Of a stretch of 34,570 nucleotides of DNA, positions 1 through 8,905 are shown piece after piece. Position 1 is the first letter of the stretch, and every line of letters begins with the position of its first letter. Under the pieces are notes generated by a model. It saw nothing but the letters and a program-made list of their open reading frames with translations, had not been told where the DNA came from and did not search any database. A program made the translations under genes and the position numbers. Source of the stretch: Actinophytocola sp. Lineage in GTDB: Bacteria; Actinomycetota; Actinomycetes; Mycobacteriales; Pseudonocardiaceae. The stretch is taken from the NCBI GenBank assembly GCA_009377385.1, contig WHUD01000037.1, positions 1 to 34,570 of the forward strand, given 5' to 3'.

Positions 1-867
1 CAGGCCGGGCTGTCGACGGAGCAGGTGGCATCGGCCCGGATCGTGATCTCGGCGCTGGTGCTGCTCGCCGGGGTGGCGTTGCTGCGGCCGTCACTGCTGC
101 GGGTGCGGCCCGGCGAGTGGCGGGTGCTGGTGGCGTACGGCCTGTTCGCCGTCGCCGGGGTGCAGTTGTTCTACTTCATCTCGGCGTCGCGGGTGCCGGT
201 CGGCGTCGCGATCCTGCTTGAGTTCACCTCGCCGGTGCTGATCGCGTTCTGGGTGCGTTTCGTGCGCGGCGTCCGGCTGCCCCGGCCGATGTGGGCCGGG
301 ATCGCGCTGGCGATGGCGGGCCTGGCGATGGTCGCCAGGGTGACCGAGGGGCTGCGTCTCGACACGCTCGGCCTGCTCGCCGGTCTGGGCGCGGCGGTGT
401 GTTCCGCGGTGTACTTCTTGCTCGGCGAGCACGGCGTCAGCACCCGGCACCCGCTCGGGATGGTCACCTGGGGCATGGTGTTCGGCGCGGTGGCGATGTG
501 CGCGGTCGCGCCGCCGTGGACGTTCCCTCGCGAGGCGCTGACCGCGTCCGCGAGCTTCGGGCCGTGGCACCCGCCGGTGTACGTGCTGCTGGTCGCCGTC
601 GCGCTGATCTCGACGGTGCTCGCCTACCTCGCGGGCATCACCGCGCTGCGCTACCTGCCCGCGTCGGTGGCCAGCGTGCTCGGGCTGTGCGAGCCGCTGG
701 TGGCGACGGCGCTGGCGTGGGCGATGCTCGGCGAGGCGCTGGCCGTGGTGCAGCTCGTGGGCGCGGCGGTGCTGCTCACCGGGGCGACGATCGTGCAGCT
801 GCAGTCGGGGCGGACGACGTCAGGCACCCCGGCCGAGCCGCTGCCGGACGCCGTCCCCGAACGGTGA
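1..867 (+). CDS. EamA/DMT-family permease, 5' partial
   Basis: Inner-membrane transporter of the drug/metabolite transporter superfamily, probably exporting small metabolites or amino acids; the substrate cannot be told from sequence. The frame is open from base 1, and the first residues (QAGLSTEQVASARI) read like the usual first-helix/loop region of EamA proteins, so the true start lies left of the window; the GTG at 25 is probably internal. The 288 visible residues form about nine hydrophobic helices in two EamA repeats. The second repeat ends with the typical ALRYLPASVAS and CEPLVATALAW motifs, followed by a short polar tail. It converges with the CoxG-like gene, 42 bases away. Family assignment is firm, function is not. 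Confidence 0.85.
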   Translation, partial: QAGLSTEQVASARIVISALVLLAGVALLRPSLLRVRPGEWRVLVAYGLFAVAGVQLFYFISASRVPVGVAILLEFTSPVLIAFWVRFVRGVRLPRPMWAGIALAMAGLAMVARVTEGLRLDTLGLLAGLGAAVCSAVYFLLGEHGVSTRHPLGMVTWGMVFGAVAMCAVAPPWTFPREALTASASFGPWHPPVYVLLVAVALISTVLAYLAGITALRYLPASVASVLGLCEPLVATALAWAMLGEALAVVQLVGAAVLLTGATIVQLQSGRTTSGTPAEPLPDAVPER

Positions 868-909
868 CGGGCACACGCACTCCCCCGCGCGTGCACCTGT
901 CGACCGCTG

Positions 910-1611
910 TCAGCCCTTGCCGCAGGCGCGGGCGATCACGACGATCACGATGATCGCGGCGACGACCGCCAGGATGGGCGCGGCGCGCTTGAGCACCGGC
1001 GCACCCGCCACGCCCATCAGGTCGATCGGCTCGCGCTCGGGCGCCGCGCCCGACATGCTCGCCTCGTCGGGCGCCGCACCCGACACGCGCGCCTCCTCGG
1101 CGGCCATGGTGTCCGGGGCGGACTCCGTCGTTGCGGCGGTACCGGTCACCCCGGACGTCGCCGTCTGCTTCGGGGCCAGCTCGCCGGCGAGGTTCGCCGC
1201 GAACTCCGCAAGCAGCCTGCCGCTGACCTCCGAGATCAGCCCCCGGCCGAACTGCGCCGGCTTGCCGGTCACCTTCACCTCGCTGACGACGCTGCCCGTC
1301 GTGCGCTCGCCGTTGCCGGTCAGCGTCACGGTGGACGTCGTCGACGCGGTGCCAGCGCCCCGGACGTCTTTGCCGGACGCGCTGATGACCAACTTGTGCG
1401 CCGACTCGTCCTTCTCGACGAACTCGCCGGTGCCCTTGTACTGCATCATCACCGGGCCGAGCTTGACCTTCACCTTCGCGGTGAACGTGTCGCCCTCGAC
1501 GCCGGTCAGCGTCGCACCCGGCAGGCACGGCGCCACCCGCTCCGGGTCCTGCAGCGCCTGCCACACCTCGTCGATCGGCGCGTCCACCGCGAATTCGTGC
1601 TCAAGCTGCAC
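910..1611 (-). CDS. CoxG-like SRPBCC protein with C-terminal membrane anchor
   Basis: Last gene of the molybdenum-hydroxylase operon. Residues 1-150 form a SRPBCC/CoxG domain (start VQLEHEFAVDAPIDEVW, then CLPGATL and GKPAQFGRGLI), which in the CO dehydrogenase system helps place the enzyme at the membrane. An Ala/Pro/Glu-rich linker follows, then a single hydrophobic helix near the C-terminus (AAPILAVVAAIIVIVVIA) and a short basic tail. This fits a cytoplasmic domain tethered to the membrane. GTG at 1611 is chosen because AGGAGG lies six bases upstream; an ATG 45 bases further out lacks such a site and would add residues unlike the family. The role of recruiting the hydroxylase to the membrane is inferred from the family and neighbours. 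Length is 233 aa. Confidence 0.88.
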   Translation of the reverse strand: MQLEHEFAVDAPIDEVWQALQDPERVAPCLPGATLTGVEGDTFTAKVKVKLGPVMMQYKGTGEFVEKDESAHKLVISASGKDVRGAGTASTTSTVTLTGNGERTTGSVVSEVKVTGKPAQFGRGLISEVSGRLLAEFAANLAGELAPKQTATSGVTGTAATTESAPDTMAAEEARVSGAAPDEASMSGAAPEREPIDLMGVAGAPVLKRAAPILAVVAAIIVIVVIARACGKG

Positions 1612-1638
1612 GGTGCCTCCTCTCTCGCCAGCGCTCGG

Positions 1639-1671
1639 TGGCATGGGCACGCCCACGACGTGCCCATGCCA
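1639..1671 (-). promoter_or_regulatory. Strong hairpin between the FAD-subunit and CoxG-like genes
   Basis: A perfect 12-bp inverted repeat (GGCATGGGCACG / CGTGCCCATGCC), 13 bp with a flanking T-A pair, has a 7-base loop. It lies in the 72-base gap between the stop of the FAD subunit (1684) and the Shine-Dalgarno of the CoxG-like gene. No U-tract follows. It could be an attenuator, an RNA-processing or stabilising hairpin that sets lower CoxG expression, or a regulator site. Confidence 0.6.
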
Positions 1672-1683
1672 ACCGGCGACGGG

Positions 1684-2535
1684 TCAGCCGCAGGCAGCGG
1701 TGACCGCGCGTGAGGTGAGCACCTTGGCGAGGTGTTCCCGGTAGGCGGCGTCGGCGTTGCCGTCCGCAACCGGCATGGTGCCTTCCACCGCGTGCTGGGC
1801 CGCCGCCTTGATCGCCTCCGGTGTCGCCTCCTGCCCGACAAGGGCACGCTCGACCCCGCTGGCCCGCACCGGCACCGACGACATGTTCGTCAGCCCGACC
1901 CTGGCCTGCGTGATCGTGTGGCCCTCGACCTGCACGGCGGCGGCGACGCCGACGATCGACCACGCCTGCGCGACCCGGTTGAACTTCTCGTAGTGCGCGT
2001 GCCAGCCGGTGTACTTCGGCACCCGCACCTCGGTGAGCAGCTCACCCGGACGCAACGCGGTTGTGAAGTAGTCCACGAAGAACTCGCTGGCAGGGATCGT
2101 GCGCCTGCCGTCCATTCCGTGCACCACCATCTCCACGTCCAGCGCGAGCGCAGGAGCGGCAAGGTCACCCGCCGGGTCGGCGTGCGCGAGGGACCCGCCG
2201 AATGTGCCGCGATGCCGCACCTGCGGATCGGCCACTGTGGACGTCGCCATGCCGATCAGCTTGGCGTGCTCTGCGATCAGCGGATCACGGACGACGTCGT
2301 AGTGCGTCGTCATCGCACCGATCACCAGCGCGCCGCCGTCCTCACGGACGCCTTGCAGTTCGGTCACCTTGCCGAGGTCGATCAGCTTCGTCGGTGCGGC
2401 CAGCCGCATCCGCAGCACCGGAATCAGGCTCTGCCCGCCTGCCAGGATCTTGGCCTCGTCACCTGCGTCGGCAAGGGCGCGGACCGCATCGTCCACAGTG
2501 GTCGGAGCGACGTAGTCGAACTCAGCCGGGATCAT
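1684..2535 (-). CDS. Xanthine dehydrogenase-family FAD-binding subunit (CoxM/CutM-like)
   Basis: Medium FAD-carrying subunit of a molybdenum hydroxylase; it passes electrons from the 2Fe-2S subunit to the final acceptor. The two FAD-contact motifs of the family are present: AGGQS at residues 32-36 and TFGGSLAHADPAGD starting at 111. The C-terminal CO_deh_flav_C domain covers roughly residues 175-280. Length 283 aa is normal for the family. The start at 2535 overlaps the stop of the large subunit by four bases (ATGA), with AGGAGG a short distance upstream, so the two genes are translationally coupled. The substrate is set by the large subunit and is unknown here. Confidence 0.93.
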   Translation of the reverse strand: MIPAEFDYVAPTTVDDAVRALADAGDEAKILAGGQSLIPVLRMRLAAPTKLIDLGKVTELQGVREDGGALVIGAMTTHYDVVRDPLIAEHAKLIGMATSTVADPQVRHRGTFGGSLAHADPAGDLAAPALALDVEMVVHGMDGRRTIPASEFFVDYFTTALRPGELLTEVRVPKYTGWHAHYEKFNRVAQAWSIVGVAAAVQVEGHTITQARVGLTNMSSVPVRASGVERALVGQEATPEAIKAAAQHAVEGTMPVADGNADAAYREHLAKVLTSRAVTAACG

Positions 2536-4973
2536 CGTGCGCCTCCTTCGGCATCGAGCGAACCCATTCCGCCGCCTGGCTCGGCACCCGGCCCGGCGGC
2601 CGACTGGGCACCACCCTGAATCGCCTGCCACACCCGCATCGGCGTGCACGGCATCTCGACGTCGTTGACGCCCATGTGCCGGATGGCGTCCACGATCGCG
2701 TTGACCACCGCGGGAGTGGACGCGATGGTGCCCGCCTCCCCGACGCCCTTGACGCCGAGCGCGTTGGTCGTCGACGGCGTCTCGGTGCGGTCGGTGGTGA
2801 ACGACGGCATGTCCGCCGCGGACGGCACCAGGTAGTCGGCCAGCGTGCCCGTCATCAGCGTGCCGGACTCGTCGTACACCGCCTCCTCGAACAGTGCCTG
2901 CGCGATGCCCTGCACAAGGCCACCGTGCACCTGGCCCTCGACGATCAGCGGGTTGACCACCTTGCCGACGTCGTCGACCGCGACGTACGCCCGCAGCCGC
3001 ACCTGCCCGGTCTCCGTGTCGGCCTCGGCAGCACACAGGTGCGTGCCGTGCGGGAAGGAGAAGTTCTCCGGGTCGAACGTCGCGTCGGAGTCCAGCGACG
3101 GCTCAACCCCGTCCGGCAGGTCGTGCGCCGCGAACACCGCCAGCGCGACATCGGCGATGCCGGTGGAGGTGTCGGTGCCGCGTACGGTGAACGTGCCGTT
3201 GGCGAACTCGAGGTCGTCCGGCGAGCACTCCATCATGTGCGCCGCGATCGGCTTGGCTTTCTCGATCACCTTGTCCGCGGCCGACAGCACCGCCATGGCG
3301 CCCACGGTCAGCGACCGCGAGCCGTAGGTGTCCATGCCGCGCGGCGAGGACTGGGTGTCGCCATGCAGCACCTCGATGTCCTCGAACGGCACGCCCAGCT
3401 TGTCGGCCACGATCTGGCTCCACGCCGTCTCGTGCCCCTGGCCGTGCGCCGACGAGCCGGTGATGACCTCGACCTTGCCGGTCGGCAGCATCCGGATCGC
3501 GCCGTACTCCCAGCCGCCTGCCCCGTAGGACAGTGAGCCGAGCACCCGCGACGGCGCGAGCCCGCACATCTCGGTGAACGTCGAGATGCCAATGCCGAGC
3601 TGCACCGTGTCACCGCGCTGCCTACGCTCGGCCTGCTCGCGACGCAGGCCGTCGTAGTCGAACAGCTCCTTGGCGCGCGCGGTGGCGGCCTCGTAATTGC
3701 CCGAGTCGTAGGTCAGCGTCGAGACCGTGGTGTACGGGAACTCCTCGTGCTTGATCCAGTTCATCTCCCGCACGTCGAGCGGATCCATGCCGAGCTCGTT
3801 GGCGAGCTCATCCATCATTCGCTCGATCGCGAACGTGGCCTCCGGCCTGCCAGCGCCGCGGTAGGCGTCGGTCGGCGTCTTGGTGGTGAACACGTTCGTG
3901 CAGGCGAAGTGGTACGCCGGGATCTTGTAGATCGCGTTGTACATGAACGCGCCGAGAATCGGCACGCCGGGCGTGACCAGCCGCAGGTACGCGCCCATAT
4001 CGGCAAGCAGCTCCACCTTGAGCCCGGTGACGGTGCCGTCCCTGCGGGCCGCGATGGTCAGCTTCTGCAACTGGTCGCGGCCGTGGTGAGCCGATGCCAG
4101 CGACTCCGACCGGGTCTCGGTGTACTTCACCGGCCTGCCGAGCTGCTGCGCCAGCAGGAAGGTGATGACCTCCTCCGGCGTGACCTGCAGCTTGCCGCCG
4201 AAGCCGCCGCCGACGTCAGGTGCGATGACCCGCACCTTGTGCTCCGGCACGCCAAGCGTCATCGCCAGCATCAGCCGCAGAATGTGCGGGATCTGCGTGG
4301 CCGACCACATGGTGACCTGCTCGCCGGTCGGGTCCACGACGACCGAGCGGGGCTCCATGAACGCCGGGATCAGCCGCTGCTGCCGGAAGGTGCGCTCGAC
4401 GGTGACCTCGGCGCTGGCGATGGCCTCGTCCACGGGGCCGCCGGTGCCGGCCTCGGCCGAGTCGAAGATCCAGGTCGCGCTCTTGTTGGTGCCGAGATCG
4501 GGGTGCACTAGATCGGCGCCGTCCGCGATCGCCTGCTCAAGGTCGAGCACAACCGGCAGCTCGTCGTAGTCGACGTCGATGCCTTCCAGGGCGTCAGCCG
4601 CCTCAGCCGCCGAGCGAGCAACGACGGCCGCGACGACCTCACCGGCGAAGTTGACCTGGTTGACCGCCATCGACGGCGCGTCGGGCGACTTCATGTCCTC
4701 GGCGATCGGCCACGCGCACGGCAGGCTGCCCTGCTTGTCGGCGAGGTCGGCGCCGGTGACGACCGCCAGCACGCCAGGCATCTGCCGGGCTTCGGACGGG
4801 TCGATGTTGGTGATCCGCGCGTGCGCCATCGGACTGCGCAGCACCGCCATGTGCAACATGCCCGGCAGGCTGATGTTGTCGGTCCAGCGTGTCCGCCCGG
4901 TGATCAGCCTGGCGTCCTCCTTGCGCAGCCGCCCCTTGCCTACTTCCTGGCCTGGTTCCGCAGCGGTGGTCAT
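2532..4973 (-). CDS. Molybdopterin-binding large subunit of a xanthine dehydrogenase-family hydroxylase
   Basis: Catalytic subunit binding the molybdenum cofactor. It starts with the small a/b-hammerhead domain ([17 protein letters not shown]) and continues with the Mo-binding domains. GGGFGGK is at 255-261, and the catalytic glutamate is E746 in GVGEAGT. The active-site loop reads AYRGAGR (370-376). True form I CO dehydrogenases carry AYxCSFR with the copper-ligating cysteine; this protein lacks it, so it belongs with 'form II' enzymes of mostly unknown substrate. Length (813 aa) is full. The start at 4973 overlaps the 2Fe-2S subunit stop by four bases and the end overlaps the FAD subunit. 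Automated labels such as 'carbon-monoxide dehydrogenase' should be treated with caution. Confidence 0.93.
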   Translation of the reverse strand: MTTAAEPGQEVGKGRLRKEDARLITGRTRWTDNISLPGMLHMAVLRSPMAHARITNIDPSEARQMPGVLAVVTGADLADKQGSLPCAWPIAEDMKSPDAPSMAVNQVNFAGEVVAAVVARSAAEAADALEGIDVDYDELPVVLDLEQAIADGADLVHPDLGTNKSATWIFDSAEAGTGGPVDEAIASAEVTVERTFRQQRLIPAFMEPRSVVVDPTGEQVTMWSATQIPHILRLMLAMTLGVPEHKVRVIAPDVGGGFGGKLQVTPEEVITFLLAQQLGRPVKYTETRSESLASAHHGRDQLQKLTIAARRDGTVTGLKVELLADMGAYLRLVTPGVPILGAFMYNAIYKIPAYHFACTNVFTTKTPTDAYRGAGRPEATFAIERMMDELANELGMDPLDVREMNWIKHEEFPYTTVSTLTYDSGNYEAATARAKELFDYDGLRREQAERRQRGDTVQLGIGISTFTEMCGLAPSRVLGSLSYGAGGWEYGAIRMLPTGKVEVITGSSAHGQGHETAWSQIVADKLGVPFEDIEVLHGDTQSSPRGMDTYGSRSLTVGAMAVLSAADKVIEKAKPIAAHMMECSPDDLEFANGTFTVRGTDTSTGIADVALAVFAAHDLPDGVEPSLDSDATFDPENFSFPHGTHLCAAEADTETGQVRLRAYVAVDDVGKVVNPLIVEGQVHGGLVQGIAQALFEEAVYDESGTLMTGTLADYLVPSAADMPSFTTDRTETPSTTNALGVKGVGEAGTIASTPAVVNAIVDAIRHMGVNDVEMPCTPMRVWQAIQGGAQSAAGPGAEPGGGMGSLDAEGGAR

Positions 4974-5503
4974 GACCGGTGCACCCCCGCCTGCGTGCCC
5001 ATCGTCGCCTCGCTGACGCGCTCCGCCTCGGGACCGGCGCCGGGACGCATCTCGTGCGCCGCGTCGCGGACCGCGCGGACGATGTTCTGGTATCCGGTGC
5101 AGCGGCACAGGTTGCCCTCGATGCCCTCGCGGACGGCTTGCTCTTCAGGGTCGGAGTCCTCGGCGAGCAGGTCGATCGCCTGCATGATCATGCCGGGGGT
5201 GCAGAACCCGCACTGGAGTGCGTGGTTGTCGTGGAAGGCCCGCTGCACCGGATGCAGTTGGCCGTCCCGTGCGAGCCCCTCGATGGTCGTTACCTCACAG
5301 CCGTCAGCCTGCACGGCGAGCACCGAGCAGGATTTCACGCTGTGTCCGTCGAGATGGACGGTGCAGGCACCACAGTTACTGGTGTCGCAGCCGACCACCG
5401 TGCCGACTTTGCCGAGCCGCTCGCGCAGGTACTGCACGAGCAGCGTTCTCGGCTCCACTTCGTCTGAGTACGTCGTCCCATCAACGGTGACGGTGATGCG
5501 CAT
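4970..5503 (-). CDS. 2Fe-2S subunit of the molybdenum hydroxylase (CoxS-like)
   Basis: Small subunit carrying two [2Fe-2S] clusters that relay electrons from the molybdenum centre to FAD. The plant-type ferredoxin cluster ligands are C39, C44, C47 and C59 (CDTSNCGAC). The C-terminal cluster ligands are C98, C101, C133 and C135 (CGFCTPGM and CRCTGY). All eight cysteines are present, so the chain looks functional. Start ATG 5503 is preceded by GGAGG; an upstream in-frame start at 5527 would add eight residues not typical of the family. At 177 aa it is slightly longer than usual because of a C-terminal tail. It is the first of the three structural genes, 139 bases downstream of xdhC, a gap that holds a palindrome. 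Confidence 0.94.
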   Translation of the reverse strand: MRITVTVDGTTYSDEVEPRTLLVQYLRERLGKVGTVVGCDTSNCGACTVHLDGHSVKSCSVLAVQADGCEVTTIEGLARDGQLHPVQRAFHDNHALQCGFCTPGMIMQAIDLLAEDSDPEEQAVREGIEGNLCRCTGYQNIVRAVRDAAHEMRPGAGPEAERVSEATMGTQAGVHRS

Positions 5504-5559
5504 GGGGCCTCCAGCAGTCGATGGCAAGCACCCGGCGGGTCGCTTCGCTCGTCGGGAAC

Positions 5560-5580
5560 TCCGATCATGCTGTGATCGGA
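5560..5580. promoter_or_regulatory. Palindrome upstream of the hydroxylase structural genes
   Basis: Perfect 8-bp inverted repeat TCCGATCA / TGATCGGA around a 5-base centre (TGCTG). It sits in the 139-base gap between the xdhC stop (5643) and the 2Fe-2S gene start (5503), the only sizeable gap inside the operon. Position and symmetry suggest a repressor operator or a transcript hairpin with its own internal promoter; no clear -10/-35 pair was recognised. Confidence 0.5.
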
Positions 5581-5642
5581 CTCACGTTCGAGGGTGCCGC
5601 GTGTGCGGCGGCGGCACAAGTGCCCCTCAGCAACCGATCAGG

Positions 5643-6764
5643 CTAGCCACCCTCCCGGTGGATAGGTCCCTGTTCCTCGGAAAGCCGTTTCCCGCCGCCG
5701 CCCCAGTGCAGCGCGATCATCTCCGCCGCGATCGAGACCGCCGTTTCCTCCGGGGTGCGGGCACCAAGATCCAGCCCAATGGGTGAGGCCAGACCGGCGA
5801 GTTCGGTGTCCGTCATGCCCGCTTCCCGCAGCCGCCGCAGCCGGTCCTCGTGGGTGCGGCGCGACCCCATGGCGCCGATGTAGCCGAGCTTGGCCCGCAG
5901 CGCGACCTCGAGCACCGGGACGTCGAACTTCGGGTCGTGGGTCAGCACCGCGACGGCGGTGCGTTCATCGACCCGGCCCGCCGCCACCTCGGCGGACAGG
6001 TAGCGGTGCGGCCAGTCCACGATCACCTCGTCGGCCTCGGGGAACCGGCTGGTGGTGGCGAACACCGGCCGCGCGTCGCACACCGTCACCCGGTAACCGA
6101 GGAACGCCGCCATCTGCGTCATCGCGCGCGCGAAGTCAATCGCGCCGAACACCACCATCCTCGGCGGCGGCTCGAAGGAGTTGACGAACACCGACATGCC
6201 CTCGCCGCGCCGCTGTCCCTCCGGCCCGTAGTAGAGGGTGCCGGTGCGGCCGCTGGCGAGCAGGCCCCGCGCGTCGTCGGTGACGGCGTCATCGATGCGG
6301 GACGACCCGAGGCTGCCCGAAGCCCGGTCGTGCCAGATCAGCAGTCGGTTGCCGACCAGTGCGGCGTCCGGATGCTCGATGACCGTCGCGATGGCCACCG
6401 GATGCTGGGCGCGCACCGACTCGACGACGTCGCCCAGCTCGGGGAAGCTCTCCCGCGAGATCCGCTCCACGAAGACGTCCAGGATGCCACCGCAGGTCAG
6501 TCCGACGGCGAAGGCATCGTCGTCCGTAACGCCGTAGCGCTGCGACACCGGGGTGTGATCGGCGAGCACCTGCTGGCCGAGCTCGTAGACGGCGCCCTCG
6601 ACGCAGCCGCCGGAGACGCTGCCCACCACGGTGCCGTCCTCGGCGACCATCATGGCGGCTCCCGCAGGGCGGGGCGCGGAGGAAAAGGTGGCGACGACGG
6701 TGCCGACCGCGACCGCCTCGCCCGCCTCCCACCGGGCATACAGGTCGTCAAGTACGTCGTGCAT
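5643..6764 (-). CDS. xdhC: XdhC/CoxF-family molybdenum-cofactor maturation protein
   Basis: Cytoplasmic chaperone that binds molybdopterin cofactor, promotes its sulfuration and delivers it to the large subunit. The N-terminal XdhC domain shows SGGCVEGAVYE and LTCGGILDVF, whose conserved cysteines bind the cofactor. The C-terminal half is a Rossmann-type domain (VVFGAIDFARAM, then VTVCDARPVFA and EVIVDWPHRYL). Length 373 aa is full. Its start overlaps the end of the VWA gene by 17 bases, so it is part of the accessory trio MoxR-VWA-XdhC known from cox clusters (CoxD, CoxE, CoxF). It supplies the enzyme encoded downstream. Confidence 0.93.
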   Translation of the reverse strand: MHDVLDDLYARWEAGEAVAVGTVVATFSSAPRPAGAAMMVAEDGTVVGSVSGGCVEGAVYELGQQVLADHTPVSQRYGVTDDDAFAVGLTCGGILDVFVERISRESFPELGDVVESVRAQHPVAIATVIEHPDAALVGNRLLIWHDRASGSLGSSRIDDAVTDDARGLLASGRTGTLYYGPEGQRRGEGMSVFVNSFEPPPRMVVFGAIDFARAMTQMAAFLGYRVTVCDARPVFATTSRFPEADEVIVDWPHRYLSAEVAAGRVDERTAVAVLTHDPKFDVPVLEVALRAKLGYIGAMGSRRTHEDRLRRLREAGMTDTELAGLASPIGLDLGARTPEETAVSIAAEMIALHWGGGGKRLSEEQGPIHREGG

Positions 6765-7851
6765 CTCGCATCGCCCCTAACAGTTCCTCAAGTGTGGCCA
6801 GACTATGCCCAGCGAGCAGCCGGTCGATATGCGGCAGCGCGGCGGCGATGCCCGACTGGATCGGCGCGTAGCCCTCGCGGCCGGCGTGCGGGTTCACCCA
6901 CAACACCGCGTGCGCCAGCCTGCGCAGCCGCGCGACCTGCTCGCCAAGCAGTGCCGGGTCGCCGCGCTCCCAGCCGTCGGAGAACAGCACCACGATCGCC
7001 GAGCGGGCGAGGCCGCGCTGCCCCCACCGGTCCAGGAACACCCGCAACGTCTCGCCCAGCCGGGTGCCGCCCGCGTAGTCGGGAACCGCGTTCGCGGCGG
7101 CGGGCAGCGCCTGCGCGGGATCGCGCTGCCGCAGCTGGCGCGAGACGCGGGTGAGCCGGGTACCGAGGGTGAACGCCTCCACGTTCCCCGGCGTGCGTCG
7201 CGCGACCGCGTGCGCGAACCGGAGCAGCGCGTCGGAGTACGGCTCCATGGAGCCGGAGACGTCGATCAGCAGCACAACGCGGCGCGGCCGGTGGCTACGG
7301 CTGCGCCGTGCCAGCCGCACCGGCTCGCCGCCGGTGCCGAACATCGCCCTGACCGTCCTGCGCTGGTCGAGCGCGCCGCGCCTTGACGGCCTGCGCCGCA
7401 GCGACCTGCGTGTCGGCGGGCTTGGCCGCAACAGCGCGAACAGGTCGGCGAGGTGTTCGCGCTCCGCGGCGTCGAGCCCGGACATGTCGCGGTTGCGCAG
7501 CACCTCGGCCTCGCTGGCGCCGATCTGGCGCAGCACGCTCGTGTCGTCGTCGCCGTCGGTGTCGGACCCGGACGTCTCCGGGGTGAGCGCTGCGAACCGT
7601 GGCGTGCTGCGCTGGACGTACCCCTGCGCGGGCCGCTCGCCGTGGAACCAGCGCGCGAACACCGCGTCGTAGCCCACGATCTCGTCTGGCTCGCGGCACA
7701 GCGTGACCCTGCCCGCCCAGTACAGCTGGCCGGGGTCGGCGACGTCGACCTCGCTCACGGCGGTCAGGAACGCCGCCGTGCGGTCGGTGCCGATGTCGAG
7801 CCCGGCGTCGGCGAGGGCGTGGGTGAATCCGACGAGACCTGGTAGCGCCAT
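6748..7851 (-). CDS. VWA-domain protein, CoxE-like
   Basis: Partner of the MoxR-type ATPase in maturation of the molybdenum hydroxylase; in the cox system CoxE works with CoxD on the active-site metal. A helical N-terminal region and a charged Arg-rich linker lead to a C-terminal von Willebrand A domain with the metal-ion-dependent adhesion motif DVSGS at 197-201. Later parts of that domain are YAGGTRLGE and VVLFSDGWERGD. Length is 367 aa. The start at ATG 7851 (MALPGLVGF) is preferred over an upstream in-frame codon that would overlap the ATPase gene. The gap to the ATPase stop is four bases, so the two are one operon. Confidence 0.92.
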   Translation of the reverse strand: MALPGLVGFTHALADAGLDIGTDRTAAFLTAVSEVDVADPGQLYWAGRVTLCREPDEIVGYDAVFARWFHGERPAQGYVQRSTPRFAALTPETSGSDTDGDDDTSVLRQIGASEAEVLRNRDMSGLDAAEREHLADLFALLRPSPPTRRSLRRRPSRRGALDQRRTVRAMFGTGGEPVRLARRSRSHRPRRVVLLIDVSGSMEPYSDALLRFAHAVARRTPGNVEAFTLGTRLTRVSRQLRQRDPAQALPAAANAVPDYAGGTRLGETLRVFLDRWGQRGLARSAIVVLFSDGWERGDPALLGEQVARLRRLAHAVLWVNPHAGREGYAPIQSGIAAALPHIDRLLAGHSLATLEELLGAMRDARRT

Positions 7852-7855
7852 CGCC

Positions 7856-8749
7856 TCACCCCGCGAGCAGCGAGGACAAGCCCGCAGCACGGATGCGCTC
7901 AGCGTCCTCCCGGTACTTCGCCACCGCGCCCATCGTCAGCTCAGCGTTGGCGACGTCCAGCTCCACGCTGTTCAGCGCCCGCAATGCGGTCGCCCAGTCA
8001 AGCGACTCCGCCACCCCAGGAGGCTTCAGCAGGTCAAGCTCCCGCAGCCGGTGCACCGCGCCTGCCACCTGGGTGGCCAGCTTCTCCGACAGCCCGGGCA
8101 GCCGCCGCCGCAGGATCGCCACCTCGCGGGCCACGTCGGGGTGGGTGAGCCAGTGGTAGAGGCAGCGGCGCTTGAGCGCATCGTGCACCTCGCGGGTGCG
8201 GTTGGACGTCAGCAGCACGATCGGCGGCGTGCTGGCCCTGATCTCGCCGAACTCCGGGATGCTGACCGTGTTTTCGTCGAGCAGTTGCAGCAGGAACGCT
8301 TCGAACTCGTCGTCGGCGCGGTCGATCTCGTCGACAAGCAGCACGCACGGCGACTCGGTCAGGGCCCGCAGCAGCGGCCTGGCCAGCAGGAACCGCCGGG
8401 TGTAGAGGGAGCGCTCCGCGACGTCGGGGTCGACCGGGCCGTCGGCGGTGGCCTCAAGGGCGCGCAGGTGCAGCAGTTGCCTCGGGTAGTCCCACTCGTA
8501 GAGCGCCTGCTCGGCGTCGATGCCCTCGTGGCACTGCAACCGGATCAGCGACAGGCCAAGCGCCTCGGCCAGCGCGCTCGCCAGCGACGTCTTGCCGGTG
8601 CCTGGCTCGCCCTCGCACAGCAAGGGTCGCCGCATCCGCATCGCGAGGAAGGCGGCGGTGGCGACGCCGTCGTCGGCGAGGTAACCGGTGCGTTCCAGCG
8701 CCTCGGCGAGCGCGGCGGGCGAGGTGGGTTCCGTCGTCGTGTCCGTCAC
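7856..8749 (-). CDS. MoxR-family AAA+ ATPase, CoxD-like
   Basis: AAA+ chaperone-like ATPase, first gene of the seven-gene molybdenum hydroxylase operon. The P-loop GEPGTGKT is at residues 47-54, Walker B VLLVDEID ends at 141, and sensor region LLTSNRTREVHDALKRRC follows, as in MoxR proteins. Length 297 aa matches the family. GTG at 8749 is chosen because the frame extends further upstream without another credible start and would soon run into the divergent symporter promoter; the ribosome site is weak. It probably remodels the large subunit together with the VWA protein. Confidence 0.9.
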   Translation of the reverse strand: MTDTTTEPTSPAALAEALERTGYLADDGVATAAFLAMRMRRPLLCEGEPGTGKTSLASALAEALGLSLIRLQCHEGIDAEQALYEWDYPRQLLHLRALEATADGPVDPDVAERSLYTRRFLLARPLLRALTESPCVLLVDEIDRADDEFEAFLLQLLDENTVSIPEFGEIRASTPPIVLLTSNRTREVHDALKRRCLYHWLTHPDVAREVAILRRRLPGLSEKLATQVAGAVHRLRELDLLKPPGVAESLDWATALRALNSVELDVANAELTMGAVAKYREDAERIRAAGLSSLLAG

Positions 8750-8860
8750 ATCTTCGAGGTTAACCCGCTCTCCCAATGTCCGTACCCGCTCAGGCGGGTA
8801 GGACGGGCGGGATCGGACGACCAGGCCGGGCGGTACCCCCGTTTGTCCGTTTACAGATGA

Positions 8861-8876
8861 TGTGATGACGATCACA
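8861..8876. promoter_or_regulatory. CRP/GlxR-like operator
   Basis: TGTGATGACGATCACA matches the CRP-family consensus TGTGA-N6-TCACA at every fixed position. It lies 30-45 bases upstream of the symporter start, inside the 156-base divergent region shared with the MoxR gene. It suggests cAMP-receptor-protein-type control of proline uptake and possibly also of the hydroxylase operon. The direction of control is unclear because the promoter elements are not evident. Confidence 0.65.
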
Positions 8877-8905
8877 CTGGTATCGCACCTCTGGGAGGTA
8901 ACCCC

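Noticed and set aside
2532..5503. True aerobic CO dehydrogenase (CoxMSL form I)
   Set aside because: The large subunit has AYRGAGR and lacks the copper-binding cysteine loop; gene order here is S-L-M rather than M-S-L.
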